64,000 nucleotides of DNA. It comes from Owenia fusiformis. Its lineage: Eukaryota; Annelida; Polychaeta; Sabellida; Oweniidae. The notes under the pieces are model-generated. The model was given only the letters and a program-made list of their open reading frames with translations. It was not told the DNA's origin and made no database searches. Below are positions 13,101-20,300 of the stretch, piece after piece. Location of the stretch: positions 15,112,822 through 15,176,821 of the forward strand of contig CAIIXF020000008.1 in NCBI GenBank assembly GCA_903813345.2. Direction: 5' to 3'. A program made the position numbers and the translations under genes. The first letter of the stretch is position 1; every line of letters begins with the position of its first letter.

Positions 13101-16100
13101 TTCACAACATGGTCTTATAATGGATAGTCATTAGTATGGTGGTGTCTTGAAAGTAACACAAGATTTTTTCGGAATATTTTTATTCCTTTATAATCAAATT
13201 CATTCATGCATGACAACTTACAGTTACAGTTATAAAATTACTGTTTTTCAATAGAATGTCATGTGATGTATAATCTGAGAAAATTTCATGTAAAAACATG
13301 GAATAATAATAAGGTTATGCTCATTGAAAGTTTATAAGTTGAAATTACGAAAATCTTCAATATTAATTCTGCAAACTAGTTTTGTGAAAAAATCAGAAAT
13401 GATGTATGGTGCCATTATATGCAGTTGTATGCCATGAAATATATCATAATCATAGAGATTACATTGTTGCAACTAATAGGATAATATACCAACATAACTA
13501 AACACTCTATAACTTCACTACATGGTCTTATAATGGATAGCCAATAGTATGGTGGTGTCTTGTAAATGAATTAACATAAGAATTTTTCGTAATATTTTTA
13601 TTCCTTTATAATCATACTCATTCATGCATGACAACTTACAGCTATAGTTATAAACTTACTGTTTTTTGATAGAATGTCATGTGATGTATACTCAGTGAAA
13701 ATTTCAAATAAAAATATGGACTAATAACAAAGTTATGGTCATTCAAAGTTTATATGTCGAAATTATGAAAATCTTCAAAATTAATTCTGCAAACTAGCTA
13801 TGTGAAAAAATGAGAAATTCCGCAAAGAAAGAGTTAATAAAATACAATGTCCATGTCACAGAACTTTTTTGATGCCCATGGACTCACCGGACCTTATTCA
13901 AATACTTATCTCGACTTGAGTTTTACTAAGAGAGTGATTATTTCAATCAAAAAATATCAATGTGTAACGATATCACACATAATCACTGATCTTAAAGTTC
14001 ACGAATCTCGCGATTGGGAACACATTAATAGTTGAATATCAGTACACATTCTCACCGAGTGCACCCTCGTCATCACATACTCTAATCTGAGTGCAGCCTG
14101 GTCAGTACACACTCTCATTCGGGTGCATCGTATTTGAGTGTGCTATCACGAGGGTGCTCTGTGTACTTACAAAGGTGCACTCGTCTGGTGAAAGTATTTA
14201 CTGTCGAGGGTGCACCCGGGTTGCAGGTTAGATTATGTATGACGTGGTTTCACACGGGTGAGAGAGTGTACTGAGAAGGATGCACTCGGATAGAAGTCTG
14301 AACAGATAAAACTTTACTCGGTTGAGAGCATGTAATGACAAAGGTGCACTCAGATGAGAGCGTGTACTGACTGACGAGTGTGCACTTGGGCAAGAGGATG
14401 GACCGCAGATCAATTAAATCAGTCAATTTCTGCGGCGAGCGTAGAAAAACTACGCTCGCCTTGCAGTCTCCGTACAGCTTATCCAGGCCGCAGGGTTGCC
14501 GTAAAAATTATGACTCAGAGTTATAATATTTGTTCATTTCTGCTATCCCCCAAGAAATCAACAGGCCATTGTCAGACTGCAGAAAGGTTTACCGTTTAAC
14601 AACATTTATAAATTGTACTGATGTAGATAAAACAAAAAGCAGAATTAACGTTAATCGATACAAATTCAAAAACTCGCCGTGCGGCTGCCGTAGGATACGT
14701 GACTGCAAAAGTATCCGACCGCAGAAATTCTACGGGGAGTGTAGAAATGTTACTGACCGCAGAAATGATAGACCGCATAGTCGCCGTAGGAAATGTGACT
14801 GGGAAGTAAAGGACCGTTTGCACCTTTCCAGTCAAATTCCAATATTCCATCGTTAAAATTATTTCCATGTCATCGAAACCCAATTAACAAATACCGATTT
14901 TCGTAATTTCTCATTTCATTTCAAAATACCCCATGAACGTTTATTTCGAGGGAAATTTTACATTCAAATTGACCTTGGCCAAGGGTGTCATTAAGTGAAA
15001 CTCCTGGATGTTATCTACATACTTTTATTTACTCTACTTTATACTAGTACCTTTTAATGCCTTGAAATAGAAATACCTTGGTTCTCTGAAGTCAGGACAT
15101 ATCGAAAATTACAATATACTGTACCTTTACATAATAATAGACACCTCTCCCACCACCTCGAGACAGATGCTTGTGTTATTCCAAATAAGTCCCTATTTGT
15201 CATTTGTAAGTTGCCTGTTGCAAAGAACCTCAAAGTTATGCCCATTTTTAGCGATGTCGGAATGAATGTTACATTTCGTTTTCTTGGATTTGCTATCAGG
15301 ATTTGGATTTAATTATAAAATTCGAATGTTTTAAACACCCCTCATACCATTGGCGATTCCTTTGATTTAAGCACTTTCGAAAAACATAAACTAACTTTTT
15401 ATTACACAGTCGCCTTGAGAAAAGAACATACTAACGCAATCAATAAAGAAACTCATAGTTTTACACATTTGAAATAGATAACAATTGTCTTAAAGATTGG
15501 TAATATTTGCGATTGATTTGCAGAAGGGTTAGAGCTTACTTCGGTCCAAAGCCTTCTCTATATTCCGGCTTTGAGGAGGAAGATTGAGCTGCCTTAGTAT
15601 TATAAATATTGTAAATCATTGTGTCACACGCACAGTAAATATGGCATAATAATATGAAATATACCTTTATGTATAGATTTGAAGAACATCAGCTCACATC
15701 CCCGTCTGAATCTATTGTTATATTTGATTTCTTTAAGCGAGAATAATTTCAAATTTTATTCACGTCCAGAACCGGAAGCCATTTTTAGCTACAGCAAGAA
15801 AATTTCATCATGTTTCAAACTCCGAAATGAAATTTTGAAATATCTAAATCCAGACAAGCAACGCTTCATCCTAAATATGATTAATATTCTTAAAAATATT
15901 TATAAAATTTATTAAAAATGAGTTCTAGGTGCGTGTAGGTGCGTGTGAAAGCCCATGTACATACGAAATCAATTAAGTTAGAGCTATCGCAGGTTTTTGG
16001 TCAGTTGCGAATTAAACATCTTCCCAATTGCTATTGCGTTGCACCGAGCGAATGATACAAATCCTGATTGCGATTTGCCAAAACTTGCATTGCGTTGCGA

Positions 16101-16682
16101 TTGCGAATCTGCGTTGCAACGAGCGGATGATGAGGCCTCAGCTCCCCAATGGATGTGCCCAAGGGTTGTTACAGAATGAGGTAGGAAACTTATGCATAGC
16201 CGTTATTTTCGACGTTTAAAATATAATAGAGGCGGCTATGCAAACCTCGCAAGACTATAAGTCTTAATTACATAACATTGTAACCCCGGATCATAGCCTA
16301 CAGTCATAATACCATTACTGAACAACTCACATACTTCTAGGGGCCTCGAGGAAAAATCTATCAAACTTTAGCGAGTCTTTAGCCTATAACATAACACAAT
16401 TGAGGCCTTAAAAAATGAGAAGGAGGTAAATAAAACTTACCTGAATCGAAAGTGAACTGGCTTTACGTGAGAAACTGATGGCATATAAGCGAAGTAAAAA
16501 GCACCATAAATAAACACTGATATCCATAATAATACTGTCAAAATAGACACTGATACGAGTACTCTGTATAGAGTTTGTTTTAGTACATTTGCCCAACGGA
16601 CTGTACTGTCCTGAGCCCATTCTATAGTAGAATTCCACAACTTTTTTGACAATAACATCACGCCATTAGATGCAGACGCCAT
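1179..16682 (-). CDS. BSCL2: Seipin (BSCL2), 8 coding exons, 400 aa
   Basis: Seipin is an ER membrane protein that forms ring oligomers at ER-lipid droplet contacts and controls droplet biogenesis. Coding exons in transcript order: 16441-16682, 5907-5985, 5190-5265, 4829-4896, 4315-4449, 3985-4082, 2280-2554, 1179-1408. All joins are GT-AG and in phase (1203 nt, 400 residues; human about 398). Visible: short cytosolic N-terminus; TM1 about residues 41-67 (VLVSVSILTVLLWISVF); lumenal beta-sandwich with CSFPSSNISL, EMPESPANRDLGMF, RSSRS, IHAHFSGIR; TM2 about 240-262 (ASAFFGILTNMLFLAIISLL); then an acidic, Lys-rich cytosolic tail. I start at MASASNG because ccagATGG is a good context; an in-frame ATG at 16808 would add 42 residues of non-conserved sequence. 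Intron 1 is 10.5 kb and full of transposons. Family call is secure; exon 6 start (TATAGACC) rests on phase and on the conserved GAYIEVQSK. Confidence 0.95.
2796..3399. mobile_element. Fold-back MITE, TIR GGTCATTAACAGAACTTTCGC
   Basis: A 21-bp perfect terminal inverted repeat (2796-2816 and 3379-3399) bounds a 604-bp element in a seipin intron. The interior repeats CGTAACTTTGCGAAT-type motifs on both strands, and a second copy of the terminal motif lies inside each arm. No coding capacity; a non-autonomous DNA element. Confidence 0.75.
3574..3714. mobile_element. MITE family A copy (GGTGGTGACAT end)
   Basis: Copy of a MITE recurring in this window. Its hallmarks are GCATTGACATGCCATTTGTTACAGAC at one end, a core of short GAACACC repeats followed by CCAAAAAAGTTRGAGA, and a TGGTGGTGACATAA end. 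Other copies lie near 19264, 21860, 34542, 38333, 39277 and 59860. Confidence 0.65.
4953..5135. mobile_element. MITE family B copy (GTAAAACCT.. GGAACACC)
   Basis: Element ending in GTAAAACCTATAAG and its inverse (CTTTACAGGTTTTAC), with GGAACACC and AGGTGTTCC motifs inside. It sits in the seipin intron between exons 3 and 4. It aligns base for base (inverted) with the MITE split by the minisatellite element at 17804-19099, and so serves as the empty-site reference for that insertion. Confidence 0.6.
6010..6045. repeat. 9-bp microsatellite (GTTAGCAAT)n
   Basis: Four near-perfect tandem copies of GTTAGCAAT just upstream of seipin exon 2 on the transcribed strand. Confidence 0.8.
6637..8335. mobile_element. 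Long-TIR fold-back DNA transposon, 1.7 kb
   Basis: The arms 6637 to about 7115 and about 7855-8335 are inverted copies of each other, differing by scattered substitutions. The outer end reads CCACGGGGTACCATCGAATA on both sides and the inner end reaches the GATCAGTTGAATTAT motif. The flanks suggest a short target duplication (GAA) and match family B MITE sequence on both sides, so the element probably landed in a MITE. The roughly 740-bp centre holds one C2H2 zinc-finger ORF. It lies inside seipin intron 1. Confidence 0.8.
7312..7539 (+). pseudogene. C2H2 zinc-finger fragment inside fold-back element
   Basis: A short open frame of about 75 codons with one canonical C2H2 finger at its end: FECPHCGKTW, then H-x4-H (CX2C, X12, HX4H). 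Upstream, YFKTKEYLDKHKRITHG looks like the second half of another finger. The frame starts at an alternative codon and no promoter or partner exon is seen. Its position midway between the two TIR arms suggests a captured or transposon-encoded finger, not a host gene. No function can be assigned. Confidence 0.4.
8836..8965. repeat. Small inverted repeat, CAACAGGCGATTTT
   Basis: CAACAGGCGATTTTC near 8842 is followed by its inverse (AAAATCGCCTGTTG) about 20 bp later, with related CCTGTT motifs to about 8965. A minor MITE-like remnant in seipin intron 1. Confidence 0.4.
9975..10400. mobile_element. Inverted-repeat element with tRNA-like core
   Basis: CCTCATACCCACCTACCCA (from 9975) returns inverted at 10382-10400. 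The arms continue inward for about 80 bp through GATACAGTC and AGGGTTCAATTTTAAAGAT. The centre holds a Pol III B-box-like GGTTCGATTCC (10127-10137) followed by CACTCGGGCC, as in the 3' half of a tRNA, and then a unique tail. Probably a tRNA-derived SINE fragment within, or turned into, a DNA element. Confidence 0.5.
11011..13088 (+). CDS. piggyBac transposase, 2 exons, 612 aa
   Basis: DDE/D transposase for TTAA-specific cut-and-paste transposition. Exon 1 is 11011-11119 (MAARRFRVNEEDVEALF, then an acidic DSDSDASE/DDDD stretch typical of piggyBac N-termini); exon 2 is 11359-13088 after a 239-bp GT-AG intron, phase 1, giving GTG (Val) at the join. The three catalytic Asp sites are present: LAVDESMIGFRGR, IIFVDNFYNS and NMGGVDRYDQ. 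The C-terminus has the Cys-rich zinc-binding domain (CTVC..CKQCMVPLHAVVCHEIYH). There are no stops or frameshifts, so it could still be active. Terminal repeats and target duplication are intact, which argues against domestication. Confidence 0.93.
12990..13815. repeat. 413-bp direct duplication at piggyBac 3' end
   Basis: The stretch from GTATGGTGCC (12991) through the stop codon and 3' flank to about 13402 is repeated from about 13403 to 13815 at 85-95% identity by eye. The second copy therefore carries a non-functional piece of the transposase C-terminus next to the right terminal repeat. Confidence 0.85.
14040..14400. repeat. Degenerate GTGCACTCG minisatellite
   Basis: Irregular repeats of roughly 35-45 bp built on GGGTGCACTCGG / GAGAGNGTGTACTGA. 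They lie in the decayed Harbinger element in seipin intron 1. Short ORFs across it are not coding. Confidence 0.5.
14433..14460. repeat. Perfect 11-bp hairpin
   Basis: GGCGAGCGTAG, a 5-A loop, then CTACGCTCGCC: a perfect GC-rich stem in AT-rich surroundings. Motifs related to its flanks (GACCGCAGAAAT, GCCGTAGG) recur to about 14810, which suggests it is part of a small inverted-repeat element. Confidence 0.6.
15054..15245 (-). pseudogene. PIF/Harbinger (HARBI1-like) transposase fragment
   Basis: A 63-codon open stretch beginning ITLRFFATGNLQMTNRDLFG, followed by ITQASVSRWWERC. This is the HARBI1-type helix-turn-helix segment (usual form LRFYATGSFQ...GISQSSVSR). The DDE catalytic part is not visible, so it is a remnant of the surrounding Harbinger element. 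Confidence 0.6.
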
Positions 16683-17553
16683 CTGGTGAGAAAGAAATTT
16701 TGTAAAACTGAAGACGGAAAACGGAAGGTGAATTAGGCCTTTTAAAGAGAATTCGGGTAAGAAGAAATATATATTCTTTGCTAGATTAGCAAGATACATA
16801 TTAAGCATAATATCACTCGCGAAATTATTTTTTATGTGTCAGTAATAAACTGTTATACACGTTCAAGAAATTTGTTCACCATATTATCGCCCACAAATGC
16901 AAAGCTAGATCTAGAGTCTAAGTTGTCTAGATTTATTTTTTAATTTACTGTAATTCTAAATGTACATACATGTGAGTAAATTTTTTTGCCATAGCTAGAG
17001 TCAAATATTTTATGGTAAAGACTTATGATTTCTTCTGACCAAAACTGCCCCATGTTGAATGTCACCCAACTTTTTTGTGATTATGAGTCACAAAAAGCAT
17101 TCCGAAGTTTCAAATTGACTGTTGTGATAACTTGAAACTGAACTACATGTATTTTAAAGCTGTTATTGTTGTCTGATCTGTATGTTATACAATAGCCTTT
17201 ATTCACATAGTATACATGTAGGTCATCTAGTAATCGTAACTGCTGAAACCATGGGCTTTCAACTAGAGTCCATTTCACTGCTTCATTTCGTCAGTAGAAC
17301 GGCAAAAATAAGAAATTGGGAGACCATTGTGCAATAATATATGGAAAAGTATATTCATAATGTACATGAATGACATTATGATTATATTTTATTTATCGAG
17401 AGAATTCATGTCTTTTAAGCTATTGTTTTTGAATAGTTAATTGGACTACATACATGTACAGCTTTACTTATTAGGTTTCAGAGTAAAGTTTCAGTGCAAT
17501 TAGCGTTAAACCCTCCCAAAAAATCATATTTTTATCAATAAATTTCATTTCAG
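16683..17553. promoter_or_regulatory. Divergent seipin / MRPL14 promoter interval
   Basis: About 0.9 kb separates the seipin start codon (-) from the first visible MRPL14 exon (+). MRPL14 has an acceptor just before its start exon (TTTCATTTCAG, ending 17553), so a non-coding first exon must lie in this interval, making it a likely shared promoter. I see no convincing TATA box. A MITE arm with CTAG flank occupies about 17264-17386. Confidence 0.4.
17264..17386. mobile_element. Single arm of the CTAG fold-back family
   Basis: AGTCCATTTCACTGCTTCAT onward matches the arms of the element at 45393-45779 almost base for base for about 120 bp. It is also preceded by CTAG. The second arm is missing. 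Confidence 0.7.
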
Positions 17554-17573
17554 ATGAAGATTTAGTTAACAGC

Positions 17574-20031
17574 ATGTCAGGCTGCCTCAGAAGCATCGCA
17601 GATGTCACCTCTCATTTCAATAAGCTAAACTTGGTTGCGACTAAATTTCACAGTCTGGCGCCTAACAAGTCTCCAAAGCTGTTGGCTTCAAAGCCTCCGG
17701 AGGGAGCAAGTAACTTCAGGTATAACTACAATGAAATATGTAAAGTGGAAACCTCTAGAAATTGTAAAACTCTGTTAATGGAACACTTTTCAAAGTCCCA
17801 AGACAGACTTGCCAACCTCACGTTTTTTTACGGGAATCTCCCGTAAATTTTTTGTTTTTCCGTAAAAAATACCAAACTCCCGTACCGTTTTCTCCCGTAA
17901 AAATTCCCGTAAACTCCCGTACTGTATTTCTACTAAAATCTCCCGTAATTTTTTTTAAAATATGGCCGTAAAATCTCCCGTATTTTTGCTGAAATCTCCC
18001 GTAAAATATCCCGTATTCTGGTATAACTCCCGTAAAATCTCCCGTATTCTTGGTATAACTCCCGTAAAATCTCCTGTTTTCTGGTATAACTCCCGTAAAA
18101 TCTCCCGTATTCTTGGTATAACTCCCGTAAAATCTCCCATTTTCTGGTATAACTCCCGTTAAATCTCCCATATTCTTGGTAAAACTCCCGTAAAATCTCC
18201 GTTTTTTTGCTGTCGAAATCTACCGTATTTAAAAGAAATTTGACAAATTTGTTACCTTGATTATTGCAGGCACGCTTCTTTCTTTTACTTCAAGAAGGAT
18301 TGGCTCCCATGGTTCACTATCGATACTTTCATAAATAACTTAAAAGTACTTCATTTCCATGATTCAAATTGCTTTTTTGCGATCAGTTGGGTATAAGTGT
18401 GCACACCAAATGTCCACAAACGGGGGCCAGTTCATATTCTGTCATACTTCTGTCGGGAGAATACATTTTGTTTTTATATGGTGCTAAACAAAATATTCCC
18501 ACAATATAAGGCACATTATGGGTAGGGACTGCTGTGAAATAATGAACGTGAGTGACATCTATCTTACATTATAAGTTCTAATTGATTTATTAACTGCGCA
18601 TGTGTCAAAATAATTCCAACCAATTAAATCGCTGGATTTAATGCTCATCCCGTTTTTTCAAAATCTACCGTAAAAACTCCAGTTTTTTCAGAAATCTACC
18701 GTAAAAACTCAAGTTTTTTCAAAATCTACCGTAAAAACAGCTGTTTTTCAGAAACCTATCGTAAGAACTCCAGTTTTTTCCGAAATCTAACGTAAAAACT
18801 CCCGTTCTTTCAAAATCTACCGTAAAAACTCCCGTTCTTTCAAAATCTCCCGTAAAAACTCCCGTATTTTCAAAATCTCCGGTAAAAACTCCCGTTTGTT
18901 CAAATTTTACCGCAAAAACTCCAGTTTTTTTAAATCTCCCGTAAAAACTACAGTTTTTTAAAAAATCTCCCGTAAAAACTCCCGCTTTTTTTCAAAAAAC
19001 TCCCGCAAAAACTACTGGATTTTGATAAAAACTCCCTTAAAAGTACCGCAATTTTTTTTAAATCTCCCGAAAATTTTTCATTTTAGGTTGGCAAGTCTGC
19101 AAGACCAACTAACATATGGTTAAATGAACCTCTATTAGTGGAAAACCTCCCAAGTGGAACACTTTCAGAGGTACCAAAGGTGTTCCACAGGACAGGTTTT
19201 ATTGTATAATCAGAACAAATACTGTACATAAGGAGATCTATGATACTTTTCATCTCACCGCAAGAAGTGGTGACATTGTTAGTCTCCAACTTTTTGTGGA
19301 TGTTGTTCAGCTTTCAGCTTAACAAATTAAGTCATCTGTCAAAAATGGCGGGAGGTGACACTTTGAAATGCCTGTTGATGCCTTGTATGATACAAAAACC
19401 AGCTCAATTTTGTAAAATATCAGGAATCTTTTTTAATATTGTAAAATATATTTGGGATGATTAAGTGAACTTATTAGCCGGTTGTGTATTAGTTGGATAG
19501 TCAACATATTTTTTCTCCAATACTTCTGTTTTAATACTATTTTACTACAATTTACAATCATGTATGTATAACAGGAAGTGTCAAAAACAATGAATTAAAG
19601 TATAGTCAACCTATGATTTAATGATTACATCGTTTAATGTTACATTTTTTTTCAGTTCAACAAGTGCGTCGCAACACATAATGAAACTTACTCGTATGAG
19701 AGTTGTTGACAATAGTGCTCTTGGTAAGGCTGCACAAGTAGCAGGCAAGCCTCCTAGAGTTATACACGTATATAAAAAGACAGGCATTGGACATACTGGT
19801 GACAAAGTTCTCCTTGCTATACGAGGACAGAAAACACGTGGATATATTGTAGGTTGTAAGGGTAAGCGTCATTACCCAATGAAGCCCAGATTTGACACTA
19901 ACAATGTAGTACTGGTTGATGATAATGGAAATCCACTTGGGACTAGGATCAAAGTTCCAATAGGATCACATCTTAGAGCCAATGAAGGAGACTTTACTAA
20001 ATTACTTGCAATTGCCACTAAGTTTGTTTAG
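17574..20031 (+). CDS. MRPL14: Mitochondrial ribosomal protein L14 (uL14m), 173 aa
   Basis: Large-subunit mitoribosome protein of the universal uL14 family. Exons 17574-17719 and 19656-20031 join in phase (AG|T, Ser). The first exon encodes a Ser/Lys/Leu-rich, acid-poor leader ([20 protein letters not shown]...) that fits a mitochondrial presequence. The second holds the whole L14 domain: [56 protein letters not shown], then [19 protein letters not shown]. Human MRPL14 is about 145 residues, so the leader here is somewhat longer. An acceptor upstream of 17554 implies an additional 5' UTR exon. The 1.9-kb intron holds nested transposons. Confidence 0.93.
17840..18230. repeat. CCCGTAAAATCTCCCGTA minisatellite, left block
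   Basis: Alternating units of ACTCCCGTAAAATCTCCCGT and ATTCTTGGTATA / TTCTGGTATA, with a higher-order period of about 62 bp in the best-kept part (about 18005-18180). Confidence 0.85.
18650..19080. repeat. CTACCGTAAAAACTCC minisatellite, right block
   Basis: Direct repeats of about 30 bp of the form TTTTTCAAAATCTACCGTAAAAACTCCCG, more diverged than the left block but in the same orientation. Confidence 0.8.
19264..19382. mobile_element. MITE family A copy
   Basis: AGTGGTGACATTGTTAGTCTCCAACTTTTTGTGGA... to GGCGGGAGGTGACA and TGTTGATGCC: the inverse orientation of the family described at 3574. It sits in the MRPL14 intron. Confidence 0.6.
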
Positions 20032-20059
20032 CCCAAGAGAAATGTTTGCATTATTGGAA

Positions 20060-20121
20060 AATAAATTAGAAAATTGCTTGATTATATCGAGGGGTGAAAT
20101 AATTTCATTTGTGTGAATAAA
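20060..20121 (+). promoter_or_regulatory. MRPL14 polyadenylation signals
   Basis: Two AATAAA hexamers, at 20060-20065 and 20116-20121, lie 29 and 85 bp beyond the stop codon, in the right place for MRPL14 3'-end formation. Confidence 0.6.
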
Positions 20122-20174
20122 AATTGATGAAACCTTATATCTGACATTGTGTTACATAAAGTACATGTATATAT

Positions 20175-20300
20175 CAGGGATTGGCTCCCAGGTAGCCTTG
20201 CCCAAGTTGGTCTCTTTTACTTATCTTGATTTCTATTATGACTATAATTCAAGATCAGAAAAGTAAAAAAATACTGACTTGGGCAAGGCTAGCTCCCAGG
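20175..20300. repeat. Inverted repeat TAGCCTTGCCCAAGT
   Basis: GGCTCCCAGGTAGCCTTGCCCAAGT is followed about 70 bp later by ACTTGGGCAAGGCTAGC; related GGATTGGCTCCCA motifs recur near 18295 and 20390. A short fold-back remnant. Confidence 0.5.

Larger units (their letters stand above)
10758..13837 (+). mobile_element. piggyBac transposon, apparently intact
   Basis: TTAA target duplications at 10758-10761 and 13834-13837 flank a perfect 13-bp terminal inverted repeat, CTCTTTCTTTGCG (10762-10774, inverse at 13821-13833). A perfect 18-bp internal inverted repeat at 10776-10793 / 10813-10830 (TTTTCGACTTTAGTCGAA) is the kind of subterminal repeat piggyBac elements carry. It encodes a full-length transposase on the + strand, opposite to seipin. 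The last part of the element (about 12990-13402) is tandemly duplicated at about 13403-13815. Confidence 0.93.
10553..16138. mobile_element. Decayed PIF/Harbinger transposon, CAG target duplication
   Basis: The ends are inverted copies: AGGCCTTATCACGCGCTCGT at 10553 and its diverged inverse ending at 16138. A second, subterminal copy of the same motif lies inside each end (near 10648 and 16045). CAG flanks both sides (10550-10552 and 16139-16141), the 3-bp duplication size typical of PIF/Harbinger. A HARBI1-like transposase scrap lies at 15054-15245. The piggyBac element at 10758-13837 is inserted near its left end; without it this element is about 2.5 kb. Located in seipin intron 1. Confidence 0.65.
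17804..19099. mobile_element. Minisatellite-bearing DNA transposon, 5-bp TSD
   Basis: Terminal inverted repeats CAGACTTGCCAACCT (17804-17818) and its perfect inverse (19085-19099), flanked by CAAGA on both sides (17799-17803 and 19100-19104). The interior is two large blocks of direct CTCCCGTAAAA-type repeats around a roughly 400-bp unique core (about 18240-18650). ORFs across the blocks are repeat artefacts. The superfamily cannot be named safely: the ends resemble hAT-like CAG termini, but those make 8-bp duplications. Confidence 0.8.
17760..19205. mobile_element. MITE family B copy, split by a nested element
   Basis: 17760-17803 plus 19105-19205 reconstitute (inverted) the family B MITE seen at 4953-5135: CTCTGTTAATGGAACACTTT on the left and AGGTGTTCCACAGGACAGGTTT on the right. 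The nested element interrupts it at AAGTCC|CAAGA. Confidence 0.7.

Noticed and set aside
15679-15915. 78-codon + ORF
   Set aside because: AT-biased composition, no conserved motif, inside the decayed Harbinger element.
16683-16808. Upstream in-frame Met for seipin (42 extra residues)
   Set aside because: The extra sequence is not conserved and the MASASNG start has the better context.
17818-18171. Overlapping ORFs of 60-117 codons on both strands
   Set aside because: They are translations of the CTCCCGTAAAA minisatellite, with identical repeated peptides and no conserved domain.
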